Below, one piece after another: positions 37,044-45,790 of a DNA stretch of 64,000 bases. The notes under the pieces are model-generated. The model ran no database searches. It saw only the letters and a list, made by a program, of their open reading frames with translations, and was not told where the DNA came from. The translations under genes were made by a program, and so were the position numbers. The DNA is from Aminobacter sp. J41 (GTDB taxonomy: Bacteria; Pseudomonadota; Alphaproteobacteria; Rhizobiales; Rhizobiaceae), in assembly GCF_000526635.1 (NCBI RefSeq), contig NZ_JAGL01000002.1, positions 220,129-284,128 of the forward strand, written 5' to 3'. The number at the start of each line of letters is the position of its first letter. Position 1 is the first letter of the stretch.

Positions 37044-37850
37044 TCAGCGCCTCGGCGCGGGCTCCGTCACCTTCCGGTAAAGATGCCATGTTGCATGGCC
37101 GAGGATCGGCAGGACGACGGCAAGGCCGGCAAACGCCAGCGCCGAGCCAATCATCAGGCCGATCGCCACCATCAGGCCCCAGACTGCCATCGGGATCGGG
37201 TTCGTCAGCACGGCGCGCATTGAGGCGCGAACGGCTTCCAGCGCGCCAACGTCGCGGTCGAGCAGCAACGGGAAGGCAATGACCGTGGTCGACAGCACCA
37301 CCAGCGCGAACATGAAGCCGATCGCGTGGCCGACGATGATGAGCGTCCAGCCCCGGTCGGTGGAGTAGATCTCACGCAGGAACGCGCCGATCGATTCAGG
37401 AGGGGTACGGCCGAACAGGTTCTCGTAGAAAGCCTGCGCGGTGAGCAGCCAGGCGAGGAAGATAACGAGGAGCATGCCGCCCACGGCGGCGATCGCCGGC
37501 AATGCTGGTGAATTGCGTACCTCGAACGCGTGCCACCAGGAGGCGTCCAGCCCGAGCTCGCGCCTGCGGCTGATCTCATAAAGACCGATGGCGGCGAACG
37601 GGCCGATCAGCGCAAAGCCCGAGATCAGCGGGAACAGCAGCGGCAGGGCGTTCGCACCCGAAGTCCACGTCGCCAGGAAGACGCCGACGATCGGGTAGAT
37701 CATGCAGAGAAAGACGATGTGGGACGGCTTTACCATGAAATCGTCGATGCCCTTGCGAAGGGCATCCGTGAGATCAGAGATGCTGATCTTCCGGACACGA
37801 ACGTGTTCCTGAATTTCAGTGGCGCCTGCAATCACATGAAAGCTTGCCAT
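37044..37850 (-). CDS. DUF2189 family membrane protein
   Basis: The 268-residue protein has a short soluble N-terminus (VRVRKISISDLTDALRKGIDDF) and six hydrophobic segments. The combination fits the DUF2189 family, whose function is unknown. The start MASFHVIAGA at 37850 is chosen because GGAGGACA lies nine bases upstream; the frame extends to 37895. It lies convergent to the oxidase operon and divergent from the cytochrome c gene, so a role in respiration is possible but not shown. Confidence 0.8.
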   Translation of the reverse strand: MASFHVIAGATEIQEHVRVRKISISDLTDALRKGIDDFMVKPSHIVFLCMIYPIVGVFLATWTSGANALPLLFPLISGFALIGPFAAIGLYEISRRRELGLDASWWHAFEVRNSPALPAIAAVGGMLLVIFLAWLLTAQAFYENLFGRTPPESIGAFLREIYSTDRGWTLIIVGHAIGFMFALVVLSTTVIAFPLLLDRDVGALEAVRASMRAVLTNPIPMAVWGLMVAIGLMIGSALAFAGLAVVLPILGHATWHLYRKVTEPAPRR

Positions 37851-38136
37851 GACCGGTGTCCTCCTAGACATGGTCTTCGATCGCGGCTCGCTCAAATGCA
37901 GGTTCGGGTCACGCTCCAGCCGCGACCATCCGTTCGGACAGGATACTCCTGTTTGGCACCTTCTGCTATAAAGCAGTTCTCGTGCGGGATCGGCCTTCGG
38001 GGAGGAACCTTGGAAGAGCCGCGACGTTGGGTGACTGGCACCGACCTTGAGACGGCTTTTGCAAACATTGTTTGGCCGTCAAACCGAAGTGAAGAGACGC
38101 GGTCGCACACCGCGGCCGTCTCTGGGAGGAACCGCA

Positions 38137-38535
38137 ATGAAACTCACCACTGTAGTTGGCGCGACGCTTCTGGCCACCGCGGCGCTGGCGGCCGTTCCGG
38201 CCCTGGCCGAAGGGGATCCGGTCGCCGGGAAGAAGGTTTTCAGCAAGTGCATGGCCTGTCATGATGCGACGGCCGGCAAGGACAAGGTCGGGCCGACGCT
38301 CGTCGGCGTCGTTGGCCGCACCGCCGGCACGCTGGAGAGCTACAAGTCCAAGTACTCCGCAAACATGAAGGAAGCCGGTGAGAAGGGCCTCGTCTGGGAC
38401 GATGCTAACCTCACCGAATATCTCCGCGATCCCAAGGCCGTCATTCCGAAGGGCAAGATGGCGTTCCCTGGCCTCAAGGATGACGAAGACCTTGCCAACG
38501 TCATCGCTTATCTGAAGGCCGATCCGAAACCGTAG
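38137..38535 (+). CDS. Class I c-type cytochrome
   Basis: The 132-residue protein has a signal peptide (MKLTTVVGATLLATAALAAV, cleavage near ALAEG), the heme attachment site C38-M-A-C41-H42, and probable axial ligand M108 in PKGKMAFPG. The size and spacing fit soluble cytochrome c2/c550 type carriers in the periplasm. GGGAGGAA precedes the ATG. About 1.2 kb from the oxidase operon, it is a plausible electron donor to it. Confidence 0.95.
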   Translation: MKLTTVVGATLLATAALAAVPALAEGDPVAGKKVFSKCMACHDATAGKDKVGPTLVGVVGRTAGTLESYKSKYSANMKEAGEKGLVWDDANLTEYLRDPKAVIPKGKMAFPGLKDDEDLANVIAYLKADPKP

Positions 38536-38602
38536 TCGAGACCAGGCGCCGATAGCGATGCGGCGTTACCGCCGCCCGCCCCCAGTTAGATCGCCCGCCA
38601 GA

Positions 38603-39793
38603 TCAGGCGATTTCCTCGCGCACGAGGTCGCAGAACGCCTTGATGCCCTGGTCGATCACGTCCTCCGGCAGGAGCGAGTAGCTCATGCGCAGGTGGTTGC
38701 GGCCGGAGCCGTCGGGATAGAAGGCTGCACCCGGAACGAAAGCGAAGTTGCGCGCGACCGCCTTCTCGAGGAGCTTGGCGCTGTCGATCTGCTCCGGCAG
38801 CGTGATCCAGACGAACAGGCCGCCGGCCGGGCTGGTCCAGCTGAGGCCTTCCGGCGCGTAGGCACCAAGGGCGCTCAGCATCGCGTCGCGGCGCTTGCGG
38901 TAGACGACCTTCGCCTTCTCGACCGCGATTTCGAAATTGTCGGCAGCCACGCGGAAGGTCACCTGCTGGTTGATGGTCGCCGTGTGCAGGTCGGACGCCT
39001 GCTTGATCAGGGTAAGCTTCTGCAGCAGCGCGGTCGGGCCGCAGATCCAGCCGATGCGCAGGCCCGGCGCCAGCGTCTTCGAGAAAGTGCCGCAGAACAG
39101 CGTGCAGCTGTCGTCGATCGAGCCGGTCTCCTGGATGTCGAGGGCCGCGATCGGCGGCACGTTCTCGCCCTCGAAGCGCAGCTCCGTATAGGCGGCATCC
39201 TCGACGACGATCGCACCCGCGCGACGGGCAAGCGCGAGGGCTGCCTTGCGGTCTTCAACGGAAAGCGTCTCGCCGGTCGGGTTGGCGAAGTCAGGGACAA
39301 GGTAGAGGACGCGCGCCGCGGTAACATTCGTCTCGGCAACGCCGTTCTGGAAGCGGACGGCGCGATACTCCGGCTCATAGGCCGAGAAGGATTGCAGCGC
39401 ACCGAGATAGGTCGGCGCCAGCGTCACCACCGTGCTGCCAGGATCGATCATCAGCTTGCCAATGAGATCCAGCGCCTGCTGCGAGCCGTGCGTGATCAGG
39501 ATGTGGCTCTCGTCGCAAGTGACGCCCTTGCGGCACATGTAGTCCGCGATCCAGCGTCGCAGCGGCTGATAGCCCTCAGTGGTCGAGTACTGCAGAGAGC
39601 GGTCGCCGTCGCTCAGCGCCTCGGAATAGGCCGAGCGGTAGGCCTCGATGTCGAACAGGTCCGGATCCGGGATGCCGCCAGCGAAGGATACCATCCCCGG
39701 ACGATCAAGCAGCTTCAGCAGCTCGCGGATCTCCGAAGCGCGCATGCGGGCCGCGCGCCGGGAAATGGTCTGGTCGTTCAGTTTGCTAGTCAT
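38603..39793 (-). CDS. Class I/II aminotransferase, 2-aminoadipate/multi-substrate type
   Basis: The 396-residue enzyme follows the AAT I plan of the LysN/2-aminoadipate transaminase group: ISFAGGIPDP-like MVSFAGGIPDPDLFDIEAY, LQYSTTEGYQPLRRWIADYM, VPDFANPTGETLS, and PLP lysine K239 in FSKTLAPGLRIGW. It transaminates amino acids such as aminoadipate, leucine or aromatic acids. The start at 39793 is favoured over a GTG at 39823, though neither has a strong ribosome site. It is monocistronic and convergent with the cytochrome c gene. Confidence 0.9.
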   Translation of the reverse strand: MTSKLNDQTISRRAARMRASEIRELLKLLDRPGMVSFAGGIPDPDLFDIEAYRSAYSEALSDGDRSLQYSTTEGYQPLRRWIADYMCRKGVTCDESHILITHGSQQALDLIGKLMIDPGSTVVTLAPTYLGALQSFSAYEPEYRAVRFQNGVAETNVTAARVLYLVPDFANPTGETLSVEDRKAALALARRAGAIVVEDAAYTELRFEGENVPPIAALDIQETGSIDDSCTLFCGTFSKTLAPGLRIGWICGPTALLQKLTLIKQASDLHTATINQQVTFRVAADNFEIAVEKAKVVYRKRRDAMLSALGAYAPEGLSWTSPAGGLFVWITLPEQIDSAKLLEKAVARNFAFVPGAAFYPDGSGRNHLRMSYSLLPEDVIDQGIKAFCDLVREEIA

Positions 39794-40260
39794 TTGGTCA
39801 CCCAGTTCGGAGCCGAGCTGCACCTAAAACGCGCATCCCGGAGAAATGATTTCGTTGCCCGCCCATACGCCTGTGACGGCTGGTTTGCCAGCGGTCAAAT
39901 GCAACTCAATTGATGTGCGGATAATTTTTTCCCGGCGCGACGGCCGGGATGATGAGGCATGCTTCGTTTCGAGTGCGGCCCTTGTTGGATTATTGCGCAG
40001 GCTTATGGGACAGCGTTGCTGTCCAAAATACTCGCTTCCGTAAAACGATCAAGTAGTTTGCCTGTTTGGTGGCCTGTGGCCGCGGTTACAGCCCATTTCT
40101 CAGGCAGCAAGGCGAAGCGCGTTGGGAAGCGGCAGATTGCCCTTGCCAGAAGTTCAGGCAGTAGATCGGCGGCAGAGGCAGATGAAGCACCGGCGCCGGC
40201 AAGGAACTATTGACGGTCTTCGGGGTTCTGCGGCGGGGGCGTCAATGGAGGATCCCTCTC
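39794..40260. other. Intergenic region between aminotransferase and Mn-catalase
   Basis: This 467-bp stretch carries no convincing gene. An 84-codon open frame from 39959 lacks a ribosome site and recognisable features. A stem-loop TCCCGGC/GCCGGGA lies near 39932, preceded and not followed by Ts on the plus strand. Promoters for the divergent flanking genes are expected here but none could be assigned. Confidence 0.55.
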
Positions 40261-41187
40261 ATGTTCTTGCGTGTCGACAAGCTGCAGATCGAGCTGCCGC
40301 CCCCTGCGCGGCAGGACCAGAATGCCGCCGCTGCCCTCCAGGAACTGCTGGGTGGTAAATACGGCGAGATGTCCACGCTCGGAAACTACCTGTTCCAGAG
40401 CTTCAACTTCAGGTCCAAAAGCAAGCTGAGGCCGTTCTACAGCCTTGTGGCCGCAATCACTGCCGAGGAACTCGGCCATGTCGAACTCGTCAGCAACGGC
40501 GTCGCCATGCTGGCGAACGGCCCGGATGAGCCCGACCGCGATGCAGCCGGTCCGGCCGATATTTCGGATGCACCGTTCGAGATGATGAAGGACGCGCGGC
40601 TGGCGGCGGGCTTCTTCTCGCACGGCGGCGGCTCGGTGCCGATCGATTCGAACGGCCTGAGCTGGAACAAGGACTTCGTGACCACGACCGGCAACGTGAT
40701 CTTCGACCTCCTGCACAATTTTCACCTCGAATGCGGCGCGCGCCTGCACAAGCTGCGCGTTTATGAATCGCTGACCGACCCGACCGGCCGCGAGGTCTGC
40801 GGCTACCTGCTGGTCCGCGGTTCGGTACATGCTCACGCCTATGCTCTGGCGCTGAAGAAGATCACCGGTGTCGAAATCGAGAAGATGCTGCCGACGCCGA
40901 ACATCCCACTCGGCAACATTCCCGAATGCCAGAAATACCTCGCTGAAGGCTCGCACCGCCGGCTCTACACCTTTAGCCCCGACGACTATCGCGAGATCGC
41001 CGGCATCTGGGGCAATGGCGAAGTGGCGCTGCCGGATGATCCCCCCGGCGAGCTCGAGGTTGTCGAGGGGATGCCGGACGGCGGTAAGATCCAGGAACTC
41101 GTTGGAGAACCGTCGGCTTTCACGCCGGACTACGCGCCGGAGGAAATGTTCGAGATCGCGGAGAAGCTTTACAAGAAGTCGCGATAG
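40261..41187 (+). CDS. Manganese catalase
   Basis: The 308-residue ferritin-like protein starts MFLRVDKLQIELPPP, the usual start of manganese catalases. Metal-binding glutamates and histidines are visible in ITAEELGHVELV, FHLECGARLHKLRVYE and VRGSVHAHAYA. It disproportionates hydrogen peroxide in the cytosol without heme. TGGAGGATCC precedes the ATG. It is followed by two consecutive hairpins, the second a strong terminator. Confidence 0.95.
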   Translation: MFLRVDKLQIELPPPARQDQNAAAALQELLGGKYGEMSTLGNYLFQSFNFRSKSKLRPFYSLVAAITAEELGHVELVSNGVAMLANGPDEPDRDAAGPADISDAPFEMMKDARLAAGFFSHGGGSVPIDSNGLSWNKDFVTTTGNVIFDLLHNFHLECGARLHKLRVYESLTDPTGREVCGYLLVRGSVHAHAYALALKKITGVEIEKMLPTPNIPLGNIPECQKYLAEGSHRRLYTFSPDDYREIAGIWGNGEVALPDDPPGELEVVEGMPDGGKIQELVGEPSAFTPDYAPEEMFEIAEKLYKKSR

Positions 41188-41197
41188 GTAAATGAGG

Positions 41198-41225
41198 TGC
41201 CGCCGGTGCACTGTCGCCGGCGGCA
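41198..41225. repeat. 9-bp stem hairpin after Mn-catalase
   Basis: TGCCGCCGG (41198-41206) pairs with CCGGCGGCA (41217-41225). It lies 11 bp after the catalase stop and 10 bp before the terminator hairpin, possibly stabilising the mRNA end. Confidence 0.5.
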
Positions 41226-41234
41226 GAGAGATGG

Positions 41235-41281
41235 AAATGGCGCGCCCGGCACCTATTCCAGGTCCTGGGCGCGCCATTTTT
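41235..41281 (+). terminator. Strong intrinsic terminator of the Mn-catalase gene
   Basis: AAATGGCGCGCCC (41235-41247) pairs perfectly with GGGCGCGCCATTT (41267-41279) and is followed by TT. The 13-bp stem is unusually long. Its right half overlaps the 3' end of a small leftward open frame (41253-41450). Confidence 0.75.
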
Positions 41282-41450
41282 CGAGGAGGACTCCCTTGGC
41301 ATCCCGCACTTCATCCAGTGCATGGCGGATGCAACGGCGGGCCTCGTCGAGTTCTTCATCGTTGAGGCGGAAAACCAGGCCCTGCGCGGTGATGAGCAGC
41401 CCCTCGATGTCTTCCAGCCGTGCCAGGTTGTCTGCGTGATAGTTGGACAT
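41253..41450 (-). CDS. Small acidic helical protein, 65 residues, hypothetical
   Basis: The frame encodes MSNYHADNLARLEDIEGLLI and onward, a protein rich in charged helical residues without membrane segments. A GGAG ribosome site lies seven bases before the ATG at 41450. The last nine codons overlap the terminator hairpin of the catalase gene, so the gene is compact against its neighbour. No family is recognised. Composition looks protein-like, but expression is unproven. Confidence 0.5.
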   Translation of the reverse strand: MSNYHADNLARLEDIEGLLITAQGLVFRLNDEELDEARRCIRHALDEVRDAKGVLLEKWRAQDLE

Positions 41451-41524
41451 GAGCGACTCCGTTTCCCCGAACGCCGCCTCCTGCCCTTGGTTCCTGAAAT
41501 TACGTACCTCTCTTTGGGGTCTGT

Positions 41525-43174
41525 TCAGAGCGTGATCGCCGAGAGGCTCTCCGGATCGAGCTTGAGATCGATCAGCAGCGGCCCACGGCGCGAGCGGACC
41601 GCCTCGACCGCCTGATCGAGATCCCCTTCCCCGCGCACGGTTACCCCCTGTCCGCCCAGCGCGACTGCTACCGGTGCAAGGTCAGGCCAGTGGAGCAGCG
41701 ACAGCGACGGGTCCATCTGCTTGCGGCGGAACTGCACGTATTCGGCGCCATAGCCGTTGTCGTTGCAGACGATAACGATCAGGTCGAGCTTTTCCCGCAC
41801 CGCCGTGACGAAATCGACGAGACCGCCGTTCATGAAGCCGCCGTCGCCAACGACCAGCACGGTTGGCCGGCCCTTTGCGGCAACTGCCGCGCCAATCGCC
41901 TGCCCCATGCCGAGGCCGATGCAGGCGGAGTTGACGGTATGAACGTAGGAGCGGGGGCCGGGTGCGTGCATCGTTTTCCAGCCCTCGACCATGAAACGGC
42001 CACCGTCCTGCACCACGACGCGGTCTTCCGGGATGGCCTCGGCGATGCGCAGCAACGCGGTCCGCACGTCGACGGTGCCCGGCGCGTTCTCCTTCGACAG
42101 GTATGGCTGGATGCGGCCCTCGGCGATCTTTTCGCGCAGGTCATCGGAGCGGAAGCCGGACGCTGGAATCTCGGCAAGATCCAGCAGCTCGACGAAGCGG
42201 TCGGCCGTCAGCGCCGGATCGCCGACGACAGCAGCATCGACGTCGCGGTTGCGGGCAACCTCGCCGCGCTCGAGATTGACCTGGATGACGCGCTTGCCCT
42301 CGAGGTAGGCGCCATGCGCGGCGGTGTATTTGTTGAGGCCCGCGCCGAAGGCGATGATGCAGTCGGCCTTGCCGATCGTCTCGGCAGCGACGTCGGTCGC
42401 AAGCGTGCCAAATACGCCGAGATTGAACGGCTCGCCGCGGAACAGGCCGCGTGCCTTTAGCGTCGTAGCCAGCGGCGCGCCGATGCGCTCGGCAAGCCGG
42501 ATGAGGGCTGCGCGCGAACGCTCGTCGCCAGCGCCGCGACCTGCGAGCACGATCGGCGCGCGGGCCGAGGCGATGATGCCGACGGCGTTATCGAGGTCTT
42601 CGCTCTCTGGCACCACACCGCGATATTCCGGCAGATGCAGCGAGATGCGCCGGTACTCGACCTCCTGCCACTGGAAGTCGGCCGGCATGTTGAGAACGAT
42701 CGGGCGGCGTTCGATCTGCGCGCGGCGGAAGGCGACAATCATGTCCTCCGCCAGCGTCTGCGGCGAGCGCTGCTGTTCGAAGCCCGCGCCGGTAGCGAGC
42801 ACATGCTCGCGCTGCGGCACGTTCTGGAAATTGTCCTTGTCCGTGACCGGGGTATCACCCGCCAGCAGCACCATCGGCGTGTTCGCCTTTACGCCCTCAA
42901 CGAGCGCAGTAATGGTATTGGTGAGGCCCGGACCGTGCGTGACCGTGGCAACGCCGACCTTACCGGTGACCTGCGCGTAGCCCAGTGCCATCAGGACCGC
43001 GCCGCACTCATGGCTTGCCGAGACATAGTGGCCGCCGCAGTCGCGAACGAAGGAATCAGCCATGAAGAGATTTGCATCGCCGATCAGACCGAACATCGTG
43101 TCGACGCCAAGGTCTGCAAGGTACCTTGCGGTCGCCGCCCAGACGGTCACTGTCGTGCTGCGCATCTCGTGCAT
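41525..43174 (-). CDS. Thiamine-diphosphate-dependent enzyme, acetolactate synthase-like
   Basis: The 549-residue protein has the three-domain ThDP enzyme plan: N-terminal pyrimidine-binding domain with the catalytic glutamate in SASHECGAVLMALGYA, central domain (IVLAGRGAGDERSRAA), and C-terminal diphosphate domain with GDGGFMNGG and the NDNGYG end of the metal motif. The relatives include acetolactate synthase, oxalyl-CoA decarboxylase and benzoylformate decarboxylase, and the reaction here is not clear. The start MHEMRSTTV has GGAGGGG upstream. It diverges from the persulfide dioxygenase gene. No small regulatory subunit follows, which argues against biosynthetic IlvB. Confidence 0.85.
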   Translation of the reverse strand: MHEMRSTTVTVWAATARYLADLGVDTMFGLIGDANLFMADSFVRDCGGHYVSASHECGAVLMALGYAQVTGKVGVATVTHGPGLTNTITALVEGVKANTPMVLLAGDTPVTDKDNFQNVPQREHVLATGAGFEQQRSPQTLAEDMIVAFRRAQIERRPIVLNMPADFQWQEVEYRRISLHLPEYRGVVPESEDLDNAVGIIASARAPIVLAGRGAGDERSRAALIRLAERIGAPLATTLKARGLFRGEPFNLGVFGTLATDVAAETIGKADCIIAFGAGLNKYTAAHGAYLEGKRVIQVNLERGEVARNRDVDAAVVGDPALTADRFVELLDLAEIPASGFRSDDLREKIAEGRIQPYLSKENAPGTVDVRTALLRIAEAIPEDRVVVQDGGRFMVEGWKTMHAPGPRSYVHTVNSACIGLGMGQAIGAAVAAKGRPTVLVVGDGGFMNGGLVDFVTAVREKLDLIVIVCNDNGYGAEYVQFRRKQMDPSLSLLHWPDLAPVAVALGGQGVTVRGEGDLDQAVEAVRSRRGPLLIDLKLDPESLSAITL

Positions 43175-43335
43175 GAAAATTCCCCTCCGCGTGCAATGCC
43201 CTTGCGGCAACTCCTCCGCCGCATCCTTCGCTTAGCTGAGCGGGCAAGTCTGTGCAAACCGGTATTCCTTGATTGAAACCGCAGCGCCGCCCTTCGAATG
43301 AGGACCCACACAACCAAATGGATGCACGTTATCGA

Positions 43336-43351
43336 TTGCAATTATTTGCAA
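43336..43351. promoter_or_regulatory. Near-perfect palindrome upstream of the persulfide dioxygenase gene
   Basis: TTGCAA-TTAT-TTGCAA is an inverted repeat (each half is itself palindromic) 45 bp before the start codon at 43396, in an AT-rich patch. Its position suits an operator for the BigR-like repressor encoded downstream. The link is an inference. Confidence 0.4.
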
Positions 43352-43395
43352 CTATCCTAGTGTGCCTGCAGACTACCAGTTGAAGGGGATCTTCC

Positions 43396-44277
43396 ATGTC
43401 CGCCAAACCCGACGTGACCGGCATCTACGACTCGCGCACAGGCTCGATCCAATATGTCGTCGCCTGCCCGGAAACGCGGAAGTGCGCCATCATTGATCCC
43501 GTGCTCGACTTCGACGAGAAGTCCGCATCGACCGCCACGCTGAACGCGGACAAGATCCTCGCTCTGGTCGTCGAGCGTGGCTACGAGGTTGAGTGGATCC
43601 TCGATACCCATCCGCACGCCGACCATTTTTCGGCAGCAACCTATCTGAAGGTAAAGACTGGCGCGCCAATCGCCATCGGCGAGAAGGTGCGTGACGTCCA
43701 GAAGATCTGGAACGGCTTTTACAATCGACCGAACGCACCGACCGATGGCTCCCAGTGGGACCGGCTCTTCGCAGATGGCGACGAGTTCAGCGTCGGCAAC
43801 ATCCCGGCGCGGGTGATGTTTTCGCCGGGACACACGCTCGCCTCCATTACCTACGTCATTGGCGATGCCGCTTTCGTCCACGACACGCTGTTCATGCCGG
43901 ACAGCGGCACGGCACGCGCGGACTTCCCCGGCGGCTGCGCGCGTCAGCTCTGGAACTCGATCCAGGACATTCTTGCCCTGCCGGACGAGACCCGCATCTT
44001 CACCGGCCACGACTACCAGCCCGGCGGGCGCGAGCCGCGGTGGGAATCGACGGTCGCCGAACAGAAGGCGAAGAACATTCACATCTCGGTCCACAAGACC
44101 GAGGAGGCCTATGTCGCAGCCCGCGAGGCGCGCGACAGGACCCTGCCGATGCCGAAGCTCATCCTCTACGCGCTGCAGATCAACACCAATGCCGGCCGCC
44201 TGCCGGAGCCGGAAGACAATGGCGTGCGTTATCTGAAAGTGCCGATGAACCTGTTCCCGAACGCGAAGTGGGATTGA
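43396..44277 (+). CDS. Metallo-beta-lactamase fold persulfide dioxygenase (Blh/ETHE1-like)
   Basis: The 293-residue protein has the MBL metal motif T-H72-P-H74-A-D76-H77, then FSPGHTLAS with a further histidine and IFTGHDYQPGGREP. The C-terminal HDYQPGGREPRWE signature matches the sulfur dioxygenase (Blh) of bigR operons, which oxidises glutathione persulfide to sulfite. The rhodanese domain seen in some Blh fusions is absent. A BigR-like regulator gene follows after 2 bp. It acts in hydrogen sulfide detoxification. Confidence 0.88.
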   Translation: MSAKPDVTGIYDSRTGSIQYVVACPETRKCAIIDPVLDFDEKSASTATLNADKILALVVERGYEVEWILDTHPHADHFSAATYLKVKTGAPIAIGEKVRDVQKIWNGFYNRPNAPTDGSQWDRLFADGDEFSVGNIPARVMFSPGHTLASITYVIGDAAFVHDTLFMPDSGTARADFPGGCARQLWNSIQDILALPDETRIFTGHDYQPGGREPRWESTVAEQKAKNIHISVHKTEEAYVAAREARDRTLPMPKLILYALQINTNAGRLPEPEDNGVRYLKVPMNLFPNAKWD

Positions 44278-44279
44278 AG

Positions 44280-44591
44280 ATGGCGGAGCGGCTTTCCTGC
44301 GAGACTGCCAACTTGCAGGCGCGGATCGACGAGGCTTCGGCGTTCCTCAAGAAGCTGTCGAACCCGGACCGCTTGCTGATCTGCTGCGCGCTGTGCGATG
44401 GCGAGCGTTCGGTGCGCGAGCTGGAGGACCTGCTGGGCATTCGCCAGCCGGGCCTGTCGCAGCAGCTCGCCGAGCTGCGCGAGGCGGGGCTCGTCTCCGC
44501 CCGCAAGGCGGGAAAGCAGGTCTTTTATCAACTGGCAGACCCGCGCGTGAGCCGCTTTATCTCCACGATGCACGACCTGTTCTGCAGCTAA
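44280..44591 (+). CDS. bigR: ArsR family persulfide-responsive regulator (BigR/SqrR-like)
   Basis: The 103-residue winged-helix protein has the ArsR recognition region LLGIRQPGLSQQLAELREAG. Two cysteines, C36 and C102, align with the C42 and C108 pair of BigR that forms the sulfide-sensing bond (RLLICCALCDGE and HDLFCS contexts). C35 and C39 are additional. It starts 2 bp after the dioxygenase gene. It probably represses this operon and is relieved by persulfide or oxidant. Confidence 0.88.
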   Translation: MAERLSCETANLQARIDEASAFLKKLSNPDRLLICCALCDGERSVRELEDLLGIRQPGLSQQLAELREAGLVSARKAGKQVFYQLADPRVSRFISTMHDLFCS

Positions 44592-44659
44592 GCGGCCCAA
44601 CTTATCCACCACCATGGGCGCCGGCCTAGGCTTTTGCCGGTCAACAGGAACGGCGCACC

Positions 44660-45790
44660 ATGGAAGAAACCTCCAACCTCAACCTCCCCTACATCATGCC
44701 GTCACAAGCGCAGAAGCATGTGACGCATAACGAAGCTCTCGTGCTGCTCGATGCAATCGTGCAGCTGGCGGTGAAAGCACGTGATCTGACGGACCCGCCC
44801 GAAAGTCCGGCTGACGGCGAGCGCTACCTGGTCCCCTCCTCCGCGACCGGTGCCTGGGCGAGCTGGGAAAACGCCATCGCTCTTCGCCTCGACGGTGGCT
44901 GGCGGCGGATAGATCCGTGCACCGGCTGGATCGCCTGGGTCAGAGATGAGGACACGTTCGTCGTCTTCGACGGCGAAGAATGGGTCGATCTCGGCGAGAC
45001 ACTGGGAAGCATCCAGTATCTGGAAAAGCTTGGCCTCGGCACCGCAGCGGACAACGGAAATCCCTTCGCGGCGAAGCTCAACAAGGCATTGTGGACCGCC
45101 CTCGCCTCGAGCGAAGGCGGCGACGGCGACCTGCGCTACACGCTGAACAAGGAAGCCTCAGGCAACGTCCTGTCGCTGCTGATGCAGTCTGGCTGGACCG
45201 GCCTTGCGGAATTCGGCCTCGTCGGTGACGACGACCTTTCGTGCAGAGTTTCCGACGATGGCGAGGCCTGGCGCGAGGGCTTTCGCGTCGACCATGTGAC
45301 CGGGCAAATGAGCTTTCCGAACACGCCGGCAGTCGATGCGCTGAGTTCGCTGACGGGCGCGGCCGGCTCATTCGCGCGATATGACGGTGCGGGTGAAGCG
45401 ACAATGCAGCCGATCGTCGGCACTGTATCGCAAAGTGGCGGCGTGCCCACGGGCGCAATCGTCGAACGCGGCTCGAACGGGAATGGCACCTACATCCGCT
45501 TCGCCGACGGCACCCAGATCTGCCACCACCGTGCAGCGCCCACCATCGCCATCGATATCGCCTTCGGCGGCGGCTACCGCTCAGCGCCGCAGACGTGGAC
45601 GTTCCCGGCAACGTTCGCGACCGGCAGCACGAATGAGATCATTGTACAGGGCAGCGCGGCAGCGGTATCGCATTCGGTTCAGGCCGTTGCGAGCAGCGAA
45701 ACCGCGGCCGTCTGGTACCACATGCAGCCCGCATCTGCTTCGGCCGAGGAACGGCCTGCAACACTGTTGGCGATCGGCCGCTGGTTCTAG
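44660..45790 (+). CDS. DUF2793 domain protein
   Basis: The 376-residue protein starts with EETSNLNLPYIMPSQAQKHV and VTHNEALVLLDAIVQL, the DUF2793 signature, followed by WVRDEDTFVVFDGEEWVD and a C-terminal region with beta-rich composition. DUF2793 proteins are found in phage-like or gene-transfer-agent tail contexts, but no phage genes surround this one. Its stop codon shares CTAG with the stop of the convergent dehydratase gene. Function unknown; a surface or tail-fibre-like protein is possible. Confidence 0.8.
   Translation: MEETSNLNLPYIMPSQAQKHVTHNEALVLLDAIVQLAVKARDLTDPPESPADGERYLVPSSATGAWASWENAIALRLDGGWRRIDPCTGWIAWVRDEDTFVVFDGEEWVDLGETLGSIQYLEKLGLGTAADNGNPFAAKLNKALWTALASSEGGDGDLRYTLNKEASGNVLSLLMQSGWTGLAEFGLVGDDDLSCRVSDDGEAWREGFRVDHVTGQMSFPNTPAVDALSSLTGAAGSFARYDGAGEATMQPIVGTVSQSGGVPTGAIVERGSNGNGTYIRFADGTQICHHRAAPTIAIDIAFGGGYRSAPQTWTFPATFATGSTNEIIVQGSAAAVSHSVQAVASSETAAVWYHMQPASASAEERPATLLAIGRWF

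Noticed and set aside
35233..37089. Minus-strand open frame of 618 codons across the oxidase operon
   Set aside because: Antisense to four recognisable oxidase genes; no motif.
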